Shown here piece by piece: positions 54,312 through 62,760 of a stretch of DNA of 64,000 bases. Position 1 is the stretch's first letter, and each line of letters opens with the position of its first letter. The position numbers were made by a program, and so were the translations under genes. The stretch is from Paenibacillus xerothermodurans (GTDB taxonomy: Bacteria; Bacillota; Bacilli; Paenibacillales; NBRC-103111), in assembly GCF_002220865.2 (NCBI RefSeq), contig NZ_NHRJ02000002.1:453892-517891 (forward strand), written 5' to 3'. The notes under the pieces are model-generated. The model did no database searches and was not told the origin of the DNA. It saw only the letters and a list, made by a program, of their open reading frames with translations.

Positions 54312-55175
54312 TCAAATTTCTTCCGACGCTTTAGGCCTCGATAGGTATAACTTGAACGGCTCTCCGACTAGGAGAAGTTCTTTGCCCAGCTCCTTCGGTT
54401 CCAGCGATTGCAGGTATTCCTGCAATTGTTTCACAGCGGCGTCAAGCATTTGGTACAATTGTGTCGTCACTTTATATTTCAGCCACATGGCACGGATTTT
54501 GCTTGGATCGGGATCGTCCAGCTGAAGATGCCTCCGCTCTTCCTTCGTCGCCTGCTGAAAAACATGCCAAAACCCCCAGCTTTCCCGATGCTGCTGCACT
54601 TTTTCCGATTTGGATATCTCCAGAAGCAGCACCTCACAGCATGTGAAGAGCTGCAATATTTCCGACCATTTACGGCGTACCGTGCCCTCCATAAGTTTAG
54701 AAAATGCCAGATACAGCTGTGTCTTGACTTCAACGGACTGCTTTATGTAATCTTCTGCCGATAGCTTCAACTGTTTCATCAATTGATACAAGTTGATCTT
54801 CAGCCGGTTCACGTCACAAATAGCCCGTGAAATGACGCCGATTAATTCGATTTGCCCTGCATGGGCGAGCAAAAAGTAAAAGCGGCTGCTAAAATAGTCA
54901 CCCGCGAGCACTTTTAACTGTCGGGATCTCGCCGCTCGCATTTCCTTAGCTTGGTTCGTCACGCTGACCATATCATGCGTATCCAATCCGATTTGGACCA
55001 ATGAAGTGACCAAGCCAAATAACTCACTATGGCCGGAAAGCGTGCTGTGTTTACTCAAAAATGCATACAACAGCCTGGTGCGAAATTCCGGAAACAACGG
55101 CAACTCGGTATGTTTTTGGATCATATCATATTCTATGTATTTTTTGGCCATTTCCGGAATCCGATAACAATTCAT
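54312..55175 (-). CDS. hepS: Heptaprenyl diphosphate synthase component I
   Basis: 287 aa from ATG at 55175 (GGAGGCTAATT RBS). All-helical non-catalytic subunit that sets chain length with HepT. KKYIEYDMIQKHTELP, TLSGHSELFGLVTSLVQIGLD and AGDYFSSRFYFLLAHAGQ match the family. The gene is longer than B. subtilis HepS (about 250 aa) by C-terminal residues. Confidence 0.92.
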   Translation of the reverse strand: MNCYRIPEMAKKYIEYDMIQKHTELPLFPEFRTRLLYAFLSKHSTLSGHSELFGLVTSLVQIGLDTHDMVSVTNQAKEMRAARSRQLKVLAGDYFSSRFYFLLAHAGQIELIGVISRAICDVNRLKINLYQLMKQLKLSAEDYIKQSVEVKTQLYLAFSKLMEGTVRRKWSEILQLFTCCEVLLLEISKSEKVQQHRESWGFWHVFQQATKEERRHLQLDDPDPSKIRAMWLKYKVTTQLYQMLDAAVKQLQEYLQSLEPKELGKELLLVGEPFKLYLSRPKASEEI

Positions 55176-55260
55176 AATTAGCCTCCGAACGGGTGAGAAG
55201 AATAGCGTGAACATATCTAAATTATTATATCATAACCGCTGCCGAGACGCATAATCCGAG

Positions 55261-55785
55261 CTAACTTTTTATGTCGAAAAGCTCCCTCCATAGCGGAGTA
55301 TACGTCATGCGCAAGCTCGACTGCAGATACTGCTCCATTTCCCTAGGAGTCAGTTGGTCGGCGTCCGCACCACTGCGCTCCCACTTGTCGCGTGCGGCAT
55401 CTGCCGCAAGAAGTAATGTCGGGCCGGTTCTGCCCGTGGAACCGTTCAATACCCGAATCAAAACCTGATTGATATTCGTGGAACGGCGAAACAGTGTTTG
55501 TGTGATCATATGCACATCTCCCATGATTTCTTCTTTTGTCGAAGAAGACGAGGCGAGTACGTCGACAGATACGATGGCGTGGGTCACTTCTACCCTGCGG
55601 ATGCGCTCATTCAGCCGCATGCCACTCATCACATCCACAATATTGGCGTCCGAAACGGATTCAGCTTTAGCCGCGCGATACAAAGGCGACGTCGCTCCAT
55701 TCTCCAATCGGGGCAGATATGAAAGCAGCATAGCCACGCCTACGGATAACAGCAGTGTGACAAGAAACCGGGGCAACCATTGCAT
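55261..55785 (-). CDS. Membrane-anchored hypothetical protein in the hep-men operon
   Basis: 174 aa from ATG at 55785 with GGAGGAGGAATTGTCCG. One N-terminal membrane segment (FLVTLLLSVGVAMLLSYL) and an extracytoplasmic domain follow (VEVTHAIVSVDVLASSSS; NINQVLIRVLNGSTGRTGPTLL split over 100-125). No known motif. It sits between mtrB and hepS, where B. subtilis has no such gene, and may be specific to this lineage. Confidence 0.65.
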   Translation of the reverse strand: MQWLPRFLVTLLLSVGVAMLLSYLPRLENGATSPLYRAAKAESVSDANIVDVMSGMRLNERIRRVEVTHAIVSVDVLASSSSTKEEIMGDVHMITQTLFRRSTNINQVLIRVLNGSTGRTGPTLLLAADAARDKWERSGADADQLTPREMEQYLQSSLRMTYTPLWRELFDIKS

Positions 55786-55853
55786 CGGACAATTCCTCCT
55801 CCACACATTCTGTGAATGCTTGACCGAAATCCGTGCTCTTTTCATTCTACAAC

Positions 55854-55877
55854 GAAAAAAAGCAGGCTATGCCTGCC
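55854..55877 (-). terminator. Intrinsic terminator after mtrB
   Basis: GCAGGC pairs with GCCTGC around a short loop and is followed by TTTTTTT on the minus strand. mtrB can thus be expressed apart from the hep-men genes. Confidence 0.75.
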
Positions 55878-55887
55878 ATACTGAAAT

Positions 55888-56124
55888 TTATTCCTCCGTG
55901 TCCAGCACCCCATGCTTCGTCATCACGATCGCTTTGCCTCTGATCTTCACAGCCGACGTGTGCGCTGTAAACTGGGCTAGCATCACTTCACCCTTGTCCA
56001 ACTTTTCAGTGTGGTGAAATTTCGTGTCGTGGCCGCGGGTCAAACCGATGACTTGGACCCCGTTTTCCTTGGCTTTTATAACAAAATAATCACCCTGCGT
56101 AGGGTTTTGGTTCGCATCCATCAT
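55888..56124 (-). CDS. mtrB: trp RNA-binding attenuation protein (TRAP)
   Basis: 78 aa, the usual size of a TRAP subunit. [20 protein letters not shown], then [15 protein letters not shown] and [13 protein letters not shown], retain the tryptophan pocket (Thr/His residues around TKFHH) and the K-K-R RNA-binding residues (Lys in EKLDKG, Lys and Arg in VKIRG). Eleven subunits form a ring that binds GAG/UAG-repeat RNA when tryptophan is plentiful. The predicted target is at 46380-46426. In B. subtilis it follows mtrA (folE); mtrA is absent here. Confidence 0.96.
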   Translation of the reverse strand: MMDANQNPTQGDYFVIKAKENGVQVIGLTRGHDTKFHHTEKLDKGEVMLAQFTAHTSAVKIRGKAIVMTKHGVLDTEE

Positions 56125-56453
56125 TCTCTTCCTTCCCGGATAAGTCTAGCCTGCTACTAGTATGATGCAGAAAAATAGAGGTGATGTCAATCATATCTCC
56201 GCTAAAACAAAAAGCAAACTCCTGGACCGTCAGGCAGCGTCCCGACACAAAAAATGTTGTCCTTTTCTCTCGTAGTAAACGAAATATGGTAAATCACGTC
56301 GAGGAAAGACGACACTAGGCAGGAGATTGGTCGGCCTTTTATGCAGATAGCAAAAAACCACCCTCCTTGACTATCTGAAGTACACACAACAAGAAGGATG
56401 GCCCTTGACTGGGAAAGAAAATTCAACGCGGACAACCGCGGCATAGATATGTA
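56125..56453. other. Intergenic region between mtrB and the tRNA gene
   Basis: About 330 bp. It holds the probable mtrB promoter (56162-56190) and, near 56358-56403, a weak inverted repeat CCATCCTT/AAGGAGGGTGG followed by U6 that may end the tRNA/hbs transcript. A minus-strand ORF here shows no RBS or family and is not supported. Confidence 0.45.
56162..56190 (-). promoter_or_regulatory. Probable promoter of mtrB
   Basis: TTGACA (56185-56190), a 17-nt spacer and CATCAT (56162-56167), the latter preceded by TG. It lies about 40 nt before the mtrB ATG. The -10 is weak. Confidence 0.5.
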
Positions 56454-56530
56454 TGGTCGGAGTAACACGATTCGAACGTGCGACCTCACCCACCCCAAGG
56501 GTGCGCGCTACCAGGCTGCGCCATACCCCG
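56454..56530 (-). tRNA. tRNA-Pro (anticodon GGG)
   Basis: 77 nt including the encoded CCA. The acceptor stem CGGGGUA/UACUCCG (one G-U), D stem GCGC, anticodon stem CACCC/GGGUG with loop UUGGGGU (anticodon GGG, reading CCC/CCU), and the T arm with GUUCGAAUC are all visible. It lies downstream of hbs. Confidence 0.95.
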
Positions 56531-56579
56531 ATACGTACTTATTATAAAATCAAACGGGCTGTCTTGTAAAGTGCCGGGC

Positions 56580-56618
56580 TAAATAAAGCACCCAAATCGG
56601 CAGCGATTCAGGTGCTTG
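56580..56618 (-). terminator. Terminator after hbs
   Basis: AAGCACC pairs with GGTGCTT, with an inner AATCG/CGATT stem, followed by TTATTT on the minus strand. Confidence 0.65.
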
Positions 56619-56658
56619 GTTTAACTGGAGTTATTTGATATGTAGAAAAAACTGAGTT

Positions 56659-56931
56659 CTACTGAATTCCTTCTTTCAGGGCCTTACCCGGTTTGAAAGC
56701 GGGAATTTTGCTGGAAGGGATATCGATCTCTTCGCCAGTCTGCGGGTTACGTCCTTTTCGAGCGGAACGTTCACGAACTTCAAAGTTTCCGAATCCTACG
56801 AGCTGCACTTTATCACCGGATTGCAGCGCTTCGGAGATTGCTTCAAATACAGCCTCTACCGCTTTAGTCGCGTCCTTCTTGGACAGTTCGCTAGTTTCTG
56901 CAACCTTGTTGATCAATTCAGATTTATTCAT
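56659..56931 (-). CDS. hbs: DNA-binding protein HU
   Basis: 90 aa from ATG at 56931 (GGAGGTGAATGGC spacing). The nucleoid protein dimer bends [23 protein letters not shown] begins typically and the DNA-binding arm [20 protein letters not shown] is complete. It is usually abundant and essential. Position before spoIVA matches Bacillus. Confidence 0.97.
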   Translation of the reverse strand: MNKSELINKVAETSELSKKDATKAVEAVFEAISEALQSGDKVQLVGFGNFEVRERSARKGRNPQTGEEIDIPSSKIPAFKPGKALKEGIQ

Positions 56932-57066
56932 GCCATTCACCTCCCCCCAACATGTATCATATTACCCTTTGTTTACCGAATTGTTTAAAATTATACATAT
57001 AATTCAGGGAAAACAAGCAAACAAGACCATATTAATATACCAAAGCCTGTTTTTCAAGTGAAAATG

Positions 57067-57095
57067 CAAAAAATGCACCCAGGGAGTGCATTTTT
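57067..57095 (-). terminator. Intrinsic terminator after spoIVA
   Basis: AAAATGCAC pairs with GTGCATTTT around CCCAGGGA-type loop bases, followed by a U-rich tract on the minus strand. Confidence 0.8.
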
Positions 57096-57115
57096 GCCCG
57101 AAATTGTGACAACAA

Positions 57116-58594
57116 TCATAAGATAATGGCGATCAATCCACCAGAGCCTTCGTTGATGATTCGGCCCAGTGTTTCCTGCAATTTGTAGCGCGCGTTGTCC
57201 GGCATCATCGCCAATTTGCCCTGTATCCCTTCACGCACGATCGAGTGCAAGGATCTGCCGAAAATGTCGGATTCCCAAATTTTTAGCGGGTTATCCTCGA
57301 AGTCTTGCATCAGATAACGGACCAGCTCTTCGCTCTGCTTCTCAGTACCTATGATCGGAGAGAACTCGGATTCGACATCGACGCGAATCATGTGGACGGA
57401 AGGCGCTGTAGCTTTCAGCCGCACGCCGAAACGTGAGCCCTGGCGAATCAGTTCCGGCTCATCCAAGGCCATCTCCTCCAAAGTCGGTGGAGCAATACCA
57501 TAGCCTGTCGTTTTCACCATCTCCAATGCTTCGGCGAAGTGATCGTACTCACGTTTGGCGTGGCTGAATTCCTGCATCAGCTGCAGTAGATGATCCTTGC
57601 CCCGGATTTCAACCCCCACAACCTCCATCAGGATACGATCGTAGAGCTCATCCGGCGCATACAGGTCGATTTCGGCGACACCTTGCCCCATGTGCATGCC
57701 AGCTAGCGAAGCTTTGTCAATGAACTCATATTCCTCAAAATGGGACACGACACGGTCAACATCGCGCAATCTGCGGATGTCCTGTACCGTCTCACGAACA
57801 GAGTTTTCAAAATGCGAGCGCAGCCAGTGGCTATCCTCAAGCACCATTACCCAGCTCGGCAGATTCACATTTACTTCATGAACCGGAAACTCGTACAGTA
57901 CTTCACGCAGTACGGCGGTCATATCGTCGTCATCCATGTTAGCAACACTCATGGCTACTACTGGAATGTCATGCTGTGCCTGGAGTGAACTGCGGAGCTC
58001 CTGCGCGATCTCACCGTTTGGTTTGGTCGAGTTGACGATCACGATAAATGGCTTACCGACTTCCTTCAGCTCATTAATTATTCTCGTCTCTGCTTCGACA
58101 TAAGATTCACGAGGAATTTCCGCAATTGTGCCATCGGTGGTCACGACCACTCCCAATGTAGCATGCTCCTGAATGACCTTTCTGGTACCGATTTCAGCCG
58201 CTTCCTGGAACGGGATGGCTTCTTCAAACCAGGGCGTGTTGATCATACGGGGACCGTTTTCATCCTCGTATCCTTTGGCGCCATCTATCACATAGCCGAC
58301 ACAGTCGACCAAACGCACATTCACGTCCAGCCCCTCCGCGACATGCAGCTGTACCGCAGTATTCGGCACAAACTTCGGCTCAGTAGTCATGATCGTGCGG
58401 CCCGCTGCACTTTGCGGCAACTCGTCCGTAGCTCGCGCGCGGTCTGCCTCATTTTGAATATTAGGAAGCACGACGGATTCCATAAAACGTTTGATAAACG
58501 TTGATTTTCCCGTACGAACCGCTCCAACGACCCCAAGGTAAATATCCCCGCCAGTACGCTCTGCAATGTCCTTAAAGATATCTACTTTTTCCAA
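57116..58594 (-). CDS. spoIVA: Stage IV sporulation protein A (spore coat ATPase)
   Basis: 492 aa, the exact family length. It is an ATP-hydrolysing protein that polymerises around the forespore as base layer of the coat. The Walker A GAVRTGKSTFIKRF (near residue 24) and DCVGYVIDGAKGYE are clear. Translation starts at TTG (58594), with GTAGGAGGGATTCTCA upstream. Expected control is by sigma-E, but I could not identify a confident sigma-E box. Confidence 0.98.
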   Translation of the reverse strand: MEKVDIFKDIAERTGGDIYLGVVGAVRTGKSTFIKRFMESVVLPNIQNEADRARATDELPQSAAGRTIMTTEPKFVPNTAVQLHVAEGLDVNVRLVDCVGYVIDGAKGYEDENGPRMINTPWFEEAIPFQEAAEIGTRKVIQEHATLGVVVTTDGTIAEIPRESYVEAETRIINELKEVGKPFIVIVNSTKPNGEIAQELRSSLQAQHDIPVVAMSVANMDDDDMTAVLREVLYEFPVHEVNVNLPSWVMVLEDSHWLRSHFENSVRETVQDIRRLRDVDRVVSHFEEYEFIDKASLAGMHMGQGVAEIDLYAPDELYDRILMEVVGVEIRGKDHLLQLMQEFSHAKREYDHFAEALEMVKTTGYGIAPPTLEEMALDEPELIRQGSRFGVRLKATAPSVHMIRVDVESEFSPIIGTEKQSEELVRYLMQDFEDNPLKIWESDIFGRSLHSIVREGIQGKLAMMPDNARYKLQETLGRIINEGSGGLIAIIL

Positions 58595-58800
58595 TGAGAA
58601 TCCCTCCTACAGGTGGTTTAAGACGAAACACGTACACACTACTAATGGATTAGTAAAATATATGTACTGGCTGGCAGATTATGCTGAATTGTTCAGAGAA
58701 TTGATATGTAATCACTCCCTGCTCGAGTCGGCTTCCGCAGCCGCGCCAATGATCTCTAAGTGAATATATGAAGAACACAGGAGGGATATGCTAGAAGCAA

Positions 58801-58837
58801 CAAAAAAACCTCTATGCCAGAACGGTTCATAGAGGTT
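58801..58837 (-). terminator. Intrinsic terminator after the YphF-like gene
   Basis: AACCTCTATG pairs with CATAGAGGTT, followed by TTTTTTT on the minus strand. Confidence 0.88.
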
Positions 58838-58897
58838 CACAGTTGAGACGATGCGGATGGGATAGGAGGCTTGTACGCAAGGGGAGCCCTTCGGATA

Positions 58898-59641
58898 CTA
58901 TCGCTCCGCTAGAGCAACCGGCACCGGCTCTCCGTTTAACCAATGATAGGGGTATGAGCGCGCTGGGACATATAACCATTCCTCAACCAGCAGCTCGCGC
59001 AGATCCTCGGATGCGGTTAGGCCGGAGCGGAGTGTTTTTTTATCAATTAAACGCATTATCTCTTCCGCGTAATCTATCGCCACCTGCCCTGATTCATGCA
59101 TAATAAATGGAAGGTTTACCTGATGAGTGTACACACTGCGTACGCTTATCGGTGTCTTATCCATCGCGGCGAAATTAATGTGATAAAACGAAGGTGCTAC
59201 GGTGTCGCCCTTGGGCAGCTGCTTTGTTCTGGCACGGTAGTCATCCACAAGCTGCTGCACCTCCACTGTGGCTTGATAAGAAGTCAAATCCATCATTTTT
59301 ACAGTAGGGGCTGTCTCAACGTTAACCAGTACGTAGATCGCTGTACCGCCGTTTTCAAAGGCGTTGGAGGGCACGCTGCTTAATATTCCCCGTCCCTTCA
59401 GTTTCTTGAAATCAACCGGATATTTCTCATAGAGCGGGGTGGTTTCCCAGCTATTTTTAATTGGCAGTACCCCCGTCCCGTTCTTAAACTGATCTACCGC
59501 ATTTTGTACGACAACCACAGATTCCCCAGTGGCCAGCTGATTCTCTTTGCGCATTTCGTCTGGGTACATACAACCCGATAGGCATAAGCACAGCACGACG
59601 AAAATCAGCGTTATTGTGCGTGGTACTCCATTCCACTTCAT
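58898..59641 (-). CDS. yphF: YphF-like lipoprotein
   Basis: 247 aa. The lipobox CLSGC is near residue 24. The mature domain has no known catalytic motif. Length and position just upstream of spoIVA match B. subtilis YphF, a lipoprotein of unknown role. It overlaps the ferredoxin-like gene by 4 bp, so the two are translationally coupled. The overlap is an oddity, because a wall-side lipoprotein is linked to a cytosolic redox protein. Confidence 0.75.
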   Translation of the reverse strand: MKWNGVPRTITLIFVVLCLCLSGCMYPDEMRKENQLATGESVVVVQNAVDQFKNGTGVLPIKNSWETTPLYEKYPVDFKKLKGRGILSSVPSNAFENGGTAIYVLVNVETAPTVKMMDLTSYQATVEVQQLVDDYRARTKQLPKGDTVAPSFYHINFAAMDKTPISVRSVYTHQVNLPFIMHESGQVAIDYAEEIMRLIDKKTLRSGLTASEDLRELLVEEWLYVPARSYPYHWLNGEPVPVALAER

Positions 59642-59985
59642 AAATCGTCTTCCTCTCGCTGCCTCTCTAATTGCCGGCGTACCGCCGCTTTTAACGGATC
59701 TTCAGGCACGGTAGCGTGCACGTCGCCGGTGATTTGGGCTTGGCAGGCCAAACGATAGCCCTGCTCCGCCAGCTCTCCCAGCTTCAGCCGCTCGTTCTGA
59801 TTCATCGGGGCGAGGCCCGTGCATGCTGAATCGTCCACTATCACCTTGCACATCAAGCATCCGGCTTTGCCGCCGCATCGTGTGCGTATTTGTACCCGTG
59901 CTTTGCGCGAGGCGGCAAGAATGGTCGTGCCAGGCCGCACCTCAATCTGTTTGCCGTGGGGCAAGAACGTCACTTGTGCTTTCAC
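59638..59985 (-). CDS. 2Fe-2S ferredoxin-like protein (115 aa)
   Basis: The plant-type cluster loop is seen as CGGKAGCLMC, and the fourth Cys in RLACQAQ. The N-terminal beta-grasp part is FLPHGKQIEVRPGTTIL. The C-terminal tail is basic/acidic (QLERQREEDDL). It presumably transfers single electrons; the partner is unknown. A second similar gene lies at 60678-60971. Confidence 0.82.
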   Translation of the reverse strand: MKAQVTFLPHGKQIEVRPGTTILAASRKARVQIRTRCGGKAGCLMCKVIVDDSACTGLAPMNQNERLKLGELAEQGYRLACQAQITGDVHATVPEDPLKAAVRRQLERQREEDDL

Positions 59986-60003
59986 TTGCTTGCACTTCCT
60001 TCC

Positions 60004-60645
60004 TCATCCCCTGAGAAGGAGATCCCGAACTTTCTGCTGTACCTTCCCGCTGATTGCGTTTCGGGCGAGCAAATCACGCATGGCCGGTGTCACCCCGCCC
60101 TTGCGCTCTCTTAGCTCTTCAGCGATTGCTGTGTAACGATCCGGACGATCACGCAGAATATTAAACAACAGCTCATGCTCTAATGGCATCACTTTCAGCC
60201 GCACTGGCGCTGGGGAATCTTGCTCCCCGCTGCTTAATGCATCTGTCAACACCAACTCATGCGCATGATACGAGTGCAAAAACGCGGCTTCTACTTTGTA
60301 ACAGCTGTCGAATGCGATTACCTCGAACCCCGAAACCAGTTCCACGATGATGCCGTGTATGTCATAGTGGCTCAAAACGGAACGATAAATACCGGACTCA
60401 TCGTCAACAGGTTCGTCGATAGAGTACGCTGATAATCGATCATGTATTTCTTTCGCGCCCGAAACATCCGCATACAGATCCAGGTCTCGGGGTGTCTTCT
60501 GCAGCGGCACACCTTGCAGCAGCAACCCGCAGCTGCCACCAAGAAGCCATGGATCGCTGACATTGCGAAGCAGATGCTCTGCTTGTCCGAGAGCGAACAG
60601 TAGCTTCTTCATACCTTCCAACACATTCATCCCCTTTTGGCCCAT
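60004..60645 (-). CDS. Nucleotidyltransferase-fold protein
   Basis: 213 aa. LLGGSCGLLLQG followed by RDLDLYAD matches the GG/S...DxD signature of the minimal nucleotidyltransferase superfamily. The rest is helical, ending in AISGKVQQKVRDLLL. The start is uncertain (ATG at 60645, or ATGs 5 and 11 codons later; none has an ideal RBS). It is flanked on both sides by ferredoxin-like genes. A link to redox or to nucleotide transfer is unproven. Confidence 0.68.
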   Translation of the reverse strand: MGQKGMNVLEGMKKLLFALGQAEHLLRNVSDPWLLGGSCGLLLQGVPLQKTPRDLDLYADVSGAKEIHDRLSAYSIDEPVDDESGIYRSVLSHYDIHGIIVELVSGFEVIAFDSCYKVEAAFLHSYHAHELVLTDALSSGEQDSPAPVRLKVMPLEHELLFNILRDRPDRYTAIAEELRERKGGVTPAMRDLLARNAISGKVQQKVRDLLLRG

Positions 60646-60677
60646 CTTGCGGTTGGAAAGCGCTTCTCGTCCTCCAG

Positions 60678-60971
60678 CTAAAAATAAGGCTTATTGATGA
60701 CCGTCACAGGTCCATCCTGCTTTAAGACAGCTTGACAGCCCAGCCGATAGCCTTCTTCAATTTCTTCAGGCTCCAGCCGGTCCAATTCGGCGTCGGTCGG
60801 AGCGTTCAAATATTCTGCTCCGTCACTCACCAAGCAACGGCAGCGCGCGCATGTGCCGCGCGTGCAAGAAAATCCCCAATCCACCTCGTGCTTAAGCGCT
60901 AAATCCAGTATACTGAGCCCGGGTTCCCCGGTAATCTCTTTATGTATTCTACGTCCCTGTAAGATGATCAT
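60678..60971 (-). CDS. 2Fe-2S ferredoxin (97 aa)
   Basis: The cluster loop CTRGTCARC and the fourth Cys in RLGCQAV are all present, in a chloroplast-type ferredoxin fold with GLSILDLALKHEVDWGF before it. It is shorter than its neighbour at 59638-59985 and shares its overall pattern; the two probably arose by duplication. RBS GGAGGTTTCACATCGG lies at a reasonable distance. Confidence 0.85.
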   Translation of the reverse strand: MIILQGRRIHKEITGEPGLSILDLALKHEVDWGFSCTRGTCARCRCLVSDGAEYLNAPTDAELDRLEPEEIEEGYRLGCQAVLKQDGPVTVINKPYF

Positions 60972-60989
60972 CCGATGTGAAACCTCCGG

Positions 60990-61169
60990 TTAAAAAATGG
61001 AAACAAGCATATAAAGCAGTATAGGAACGAACATGAGAAACGCTATGGTAGAGAGAATAATCCTAATGATACCGGACGTGCGGTGTCGGGCGAAAGTAAT
61101 CAAAAGTGAAGCCCCCGCCATCAAGCCGATAGCAACAAACGAAGCCCACATTTTATCCATTGGACTCAT
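60990..61169 (-). CDS. DUF2768-like small membrane protein (YphE type)
   Basis: 59 aa with two membrane segments (MWASFVAIGLMAGASLLITFA and IILSTIAFLMFVPILLYML) joined by a short basic loop. The ATG at 61169 follows AAGGAGCCGTTTTT. Size, topology and place between spoIVA/yphF and gpsA match B. subtilis YphE. Function is unknown. Confidence 0.75.
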   Translation of the reverse strand: MSPMDKMWASFVAIGLMAGASLLITFARHRTSGIIRIILSTIAFLMFVPILLYMLVSIF

Positions 61170-61281
61170 AAAAACGGCTCCTTACTGTGAATGATGTAAC
61201 GACTGTTCGCTGTGTGTGAGACATACGCGGCTTTCGTGTCGAATGCGAAGGAATCCGCAAATTCCATTCGCTATTATAACA

Positions 61282-61319
61282 CAAAAAAAGCATAAGCGCC
61301 CTGATCAGGCAGCTTATGC
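61282..61319 (-). terminator. Intrinsic terminator after spoVIF
   Basis: GCATAAGC pairs with GCTTATGC with an inner CCTGATCAGG palindrome, followed by TTTTTTT on the minus strand. Confidence 0.88.
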
Positions 61320-61331
61320 CATCGAACTGTC

Positions 61332-61610
61332 TTATTTTTTTTCTATCATTTTCATCAACTGCTCCATATTGTTCGCATTGATTTGGCTGCTCTTGATTGC
61401 TGATATCAGCTCATTCATCGTCGAATCGGATACGGGAGCATTCACCAGACTCGCTACCTGCTTGATCAACTGCCGGAGCTGAGCGTCGCTTTGCATTGTG
61501 GATGGCTTCACTCCGCTAGCCAGTTTATATATATCTTTCTCACTTACACTTTTCCCGGTTTTTTTCTTGACCACGTTGAGCACTTCTTTGGACATATTCT
61601 TGTTGCCCAT
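61332..61610 (-). CDS. spoVIF: Stage VI sporulation protein F
   Basis: 92 aa from ATG at 61610 (GGAGGGACAGGGGA RBS). MSKEVLNVVKKKTGKSVSE and the following helical repeats, then the C-terminal LMKMIEKK, correspond to the SpoVIF/YjcC family, needed for coat assembly and spore resistance. A sigma-K-like promoter lies upstream, which agrees with its late mother-cell role in B. subtilis. Confidence 0.85.
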   Translation of the reverse strand: MGNKNMSKEVLNVVKKKTGKSVSEKDIYKLASGVKPSTMQSDAQLRQLIKQVASLVNAPVSDSTMNELISAIKSSQINANNMEQLMKMIEKK

Positions 61611-61664
61611 TCCCCTGTCCCTCCTTCTCCTCACCACTCCTCAATGCCGGAGCAGACTATAAGG

Positions 61665-61694
61665 TAGTTTATGAACAAGGGGGTGCACCCGTGT
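61665..61694 (-). promoter_or_regulatory. Sigma-K-like promoter of spoVIF
   Basis: ACAC (61691-61694), then 17 nt, then CATAAACTA (61665-61673), matching the sigma-K pattern AC-N16/17-CATAnnnTA. The predicted start lies about 50 nt before spoVIF. Confidence 0.45.
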
Positions 61695-61740
61695 AGGCGG
61701 CTGTTTACATGAGTGATTTTGTTTAATAAGAAATTGACGC

Positions 61741-62745
61741 TTAAATTTCTTGCGTTTTGCCCCGCCCCATCAGATCCTCCACCGCGGATGCCGGAGTCTT
61801 GCCCTCGAAGAGCACAGCGTATAGCTCGTCCGTGATGGGCATAGTGACGCCAAACTTACGAGATAGCGTGTGAGCCGCTTGGGTCGTTTTGATCCCCTCA
61901 ACCACCATGCCCATCTGCTGCAGGACCGACTGAAGCGGCAGCCCCTGGGCCAGCAGGTAACCCGCGCGCCAATTGCGGCTGTGCTTGCTGGTGCCGGTCA
62001 CGATCAAATCTCCGACCCCGGCCAAGCCTGCAAATGTGAGGGATGAGCCGCCCATCGCGGTGCCAAGCCGAGAAATCTCCGCTAGACCGCGCGTCAACAA
62101 TGCGGCTTTGGCGTTGTCGCCATATCCGAGCCCGTCGGTCAACCCGGCGCCGAGAGCGATAATATTTTTCAGCGCGCCACCTACCTCAACACCGATGACA
62201 TCCGTATTCGTGTACACTCTAAAATAATTGTTAATAAGCAGATCCTGCGCCGCTTCCGCCGCGGTGCTATCCTCCGCCGCCACCACCACCGTGGTCGGAG
62301 ACTGCTTAATCACTTCTTCCGCATGGCTGGGTCCGGACAATACTACGATGGAAGCAGCATCGTACTCGGGCAGCTCTTCTGCCAGCACGGTGCTCATCCT
62401 GCTTAAGGTCGTCGCCTCGAAGCCCTTCGTCGCGTGGATCAATAGTGTGTCCCGGGACAGATGTGGTCGCATCTGTGCCGCCACGTCACGCATAGCTGCC
62501 GAAGGTGCTACGACGAAAACTGCCTTCGCGTCTGTGATAGCTTCTGCTATTGAGGTAGTTGCGCGAATGCGCTCAGACAATTTGACATCTCCGAGAAAAC
62601 GATGATTGAGGTGTTCCATATTTATTTCCGTCACTTGCTGCTCATTGCGGGACCATAAAACGACATCCAGATGATTGTCAGCTAACACCGAAGCAATAGC
62701 CGTGCCCCAGCTGCCGGCCACAAGCACGGACACTTTGTTGGACAT
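61741..62745 (-). CDS. gpsA: Glycerol-3-phosphate dehydrogenase [NAD(P)+]
   Basis: 334 aa. It makes glycerol-3-phosphate for phospholipids. VAGSWGTAIASVLADN binds the nucleotide, and the catalytic Lys region is EVGGALKNIIALGAG. LSGPSHAEEV and LAGVGDLIVTGTS are typical. It lies 15 bp after plsY, the next user of its product. Confidence 0.97.
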   Translation of the reverse strand: MSNKVSVLVAGSWGTAIASVLADNHLDVVLWSRNEQQVTEINMEHLNHRFLGDVKLSERIRATTSIAEAITDAKAVFVVAPSAAMRDVAAQMRPHLSRDTLLIHATKGFEATTLSRMSTVLAEELPEYDAASIVVLSGPSHAEEVIKQSPTTVVVAAEDSTAAEAAQDLLINNYFRVYTNTDVIGVEVGGALKNIIALGAGLTDGLGYGDNAKAALLTRGLAEISRLGTAMGGSSLTFAGLAGVGDLIVTGTSKHSRNWRAGYLLAQGLPLQSVLQQMGMVVEGIKTTQAAHTLSRKFGVTMPITDELYAVLFEGKTPASAVEDLMGRGKTQEI

Positions 62746-62760
62746 GATCCTCGCCTCCGG

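Noticed and set aside
55180-55214. Upstream in-frame starts of hepS, ubiX, ndk, birA, aroB, cca, qcrA and others
   Set aside because: Each lacks a Shine-Dalgarno sequence or adds residues absent from the family. Internal starts with good RBSs were used instead.
56202-56498. Minus-strand ORF of 98 codons between mtrB and the tRNA gene
   Set aside because: It overlaps the tRNA 3' end, lacks an RBS and shows no recognisable family. It is best seen as a non-coding gap.
58600-58800. Possible sigma-E promoter of spoIVA
   Set aside because: ATATATT-like -35 elements are present but none has a CATACA-type -10 at the right distance.
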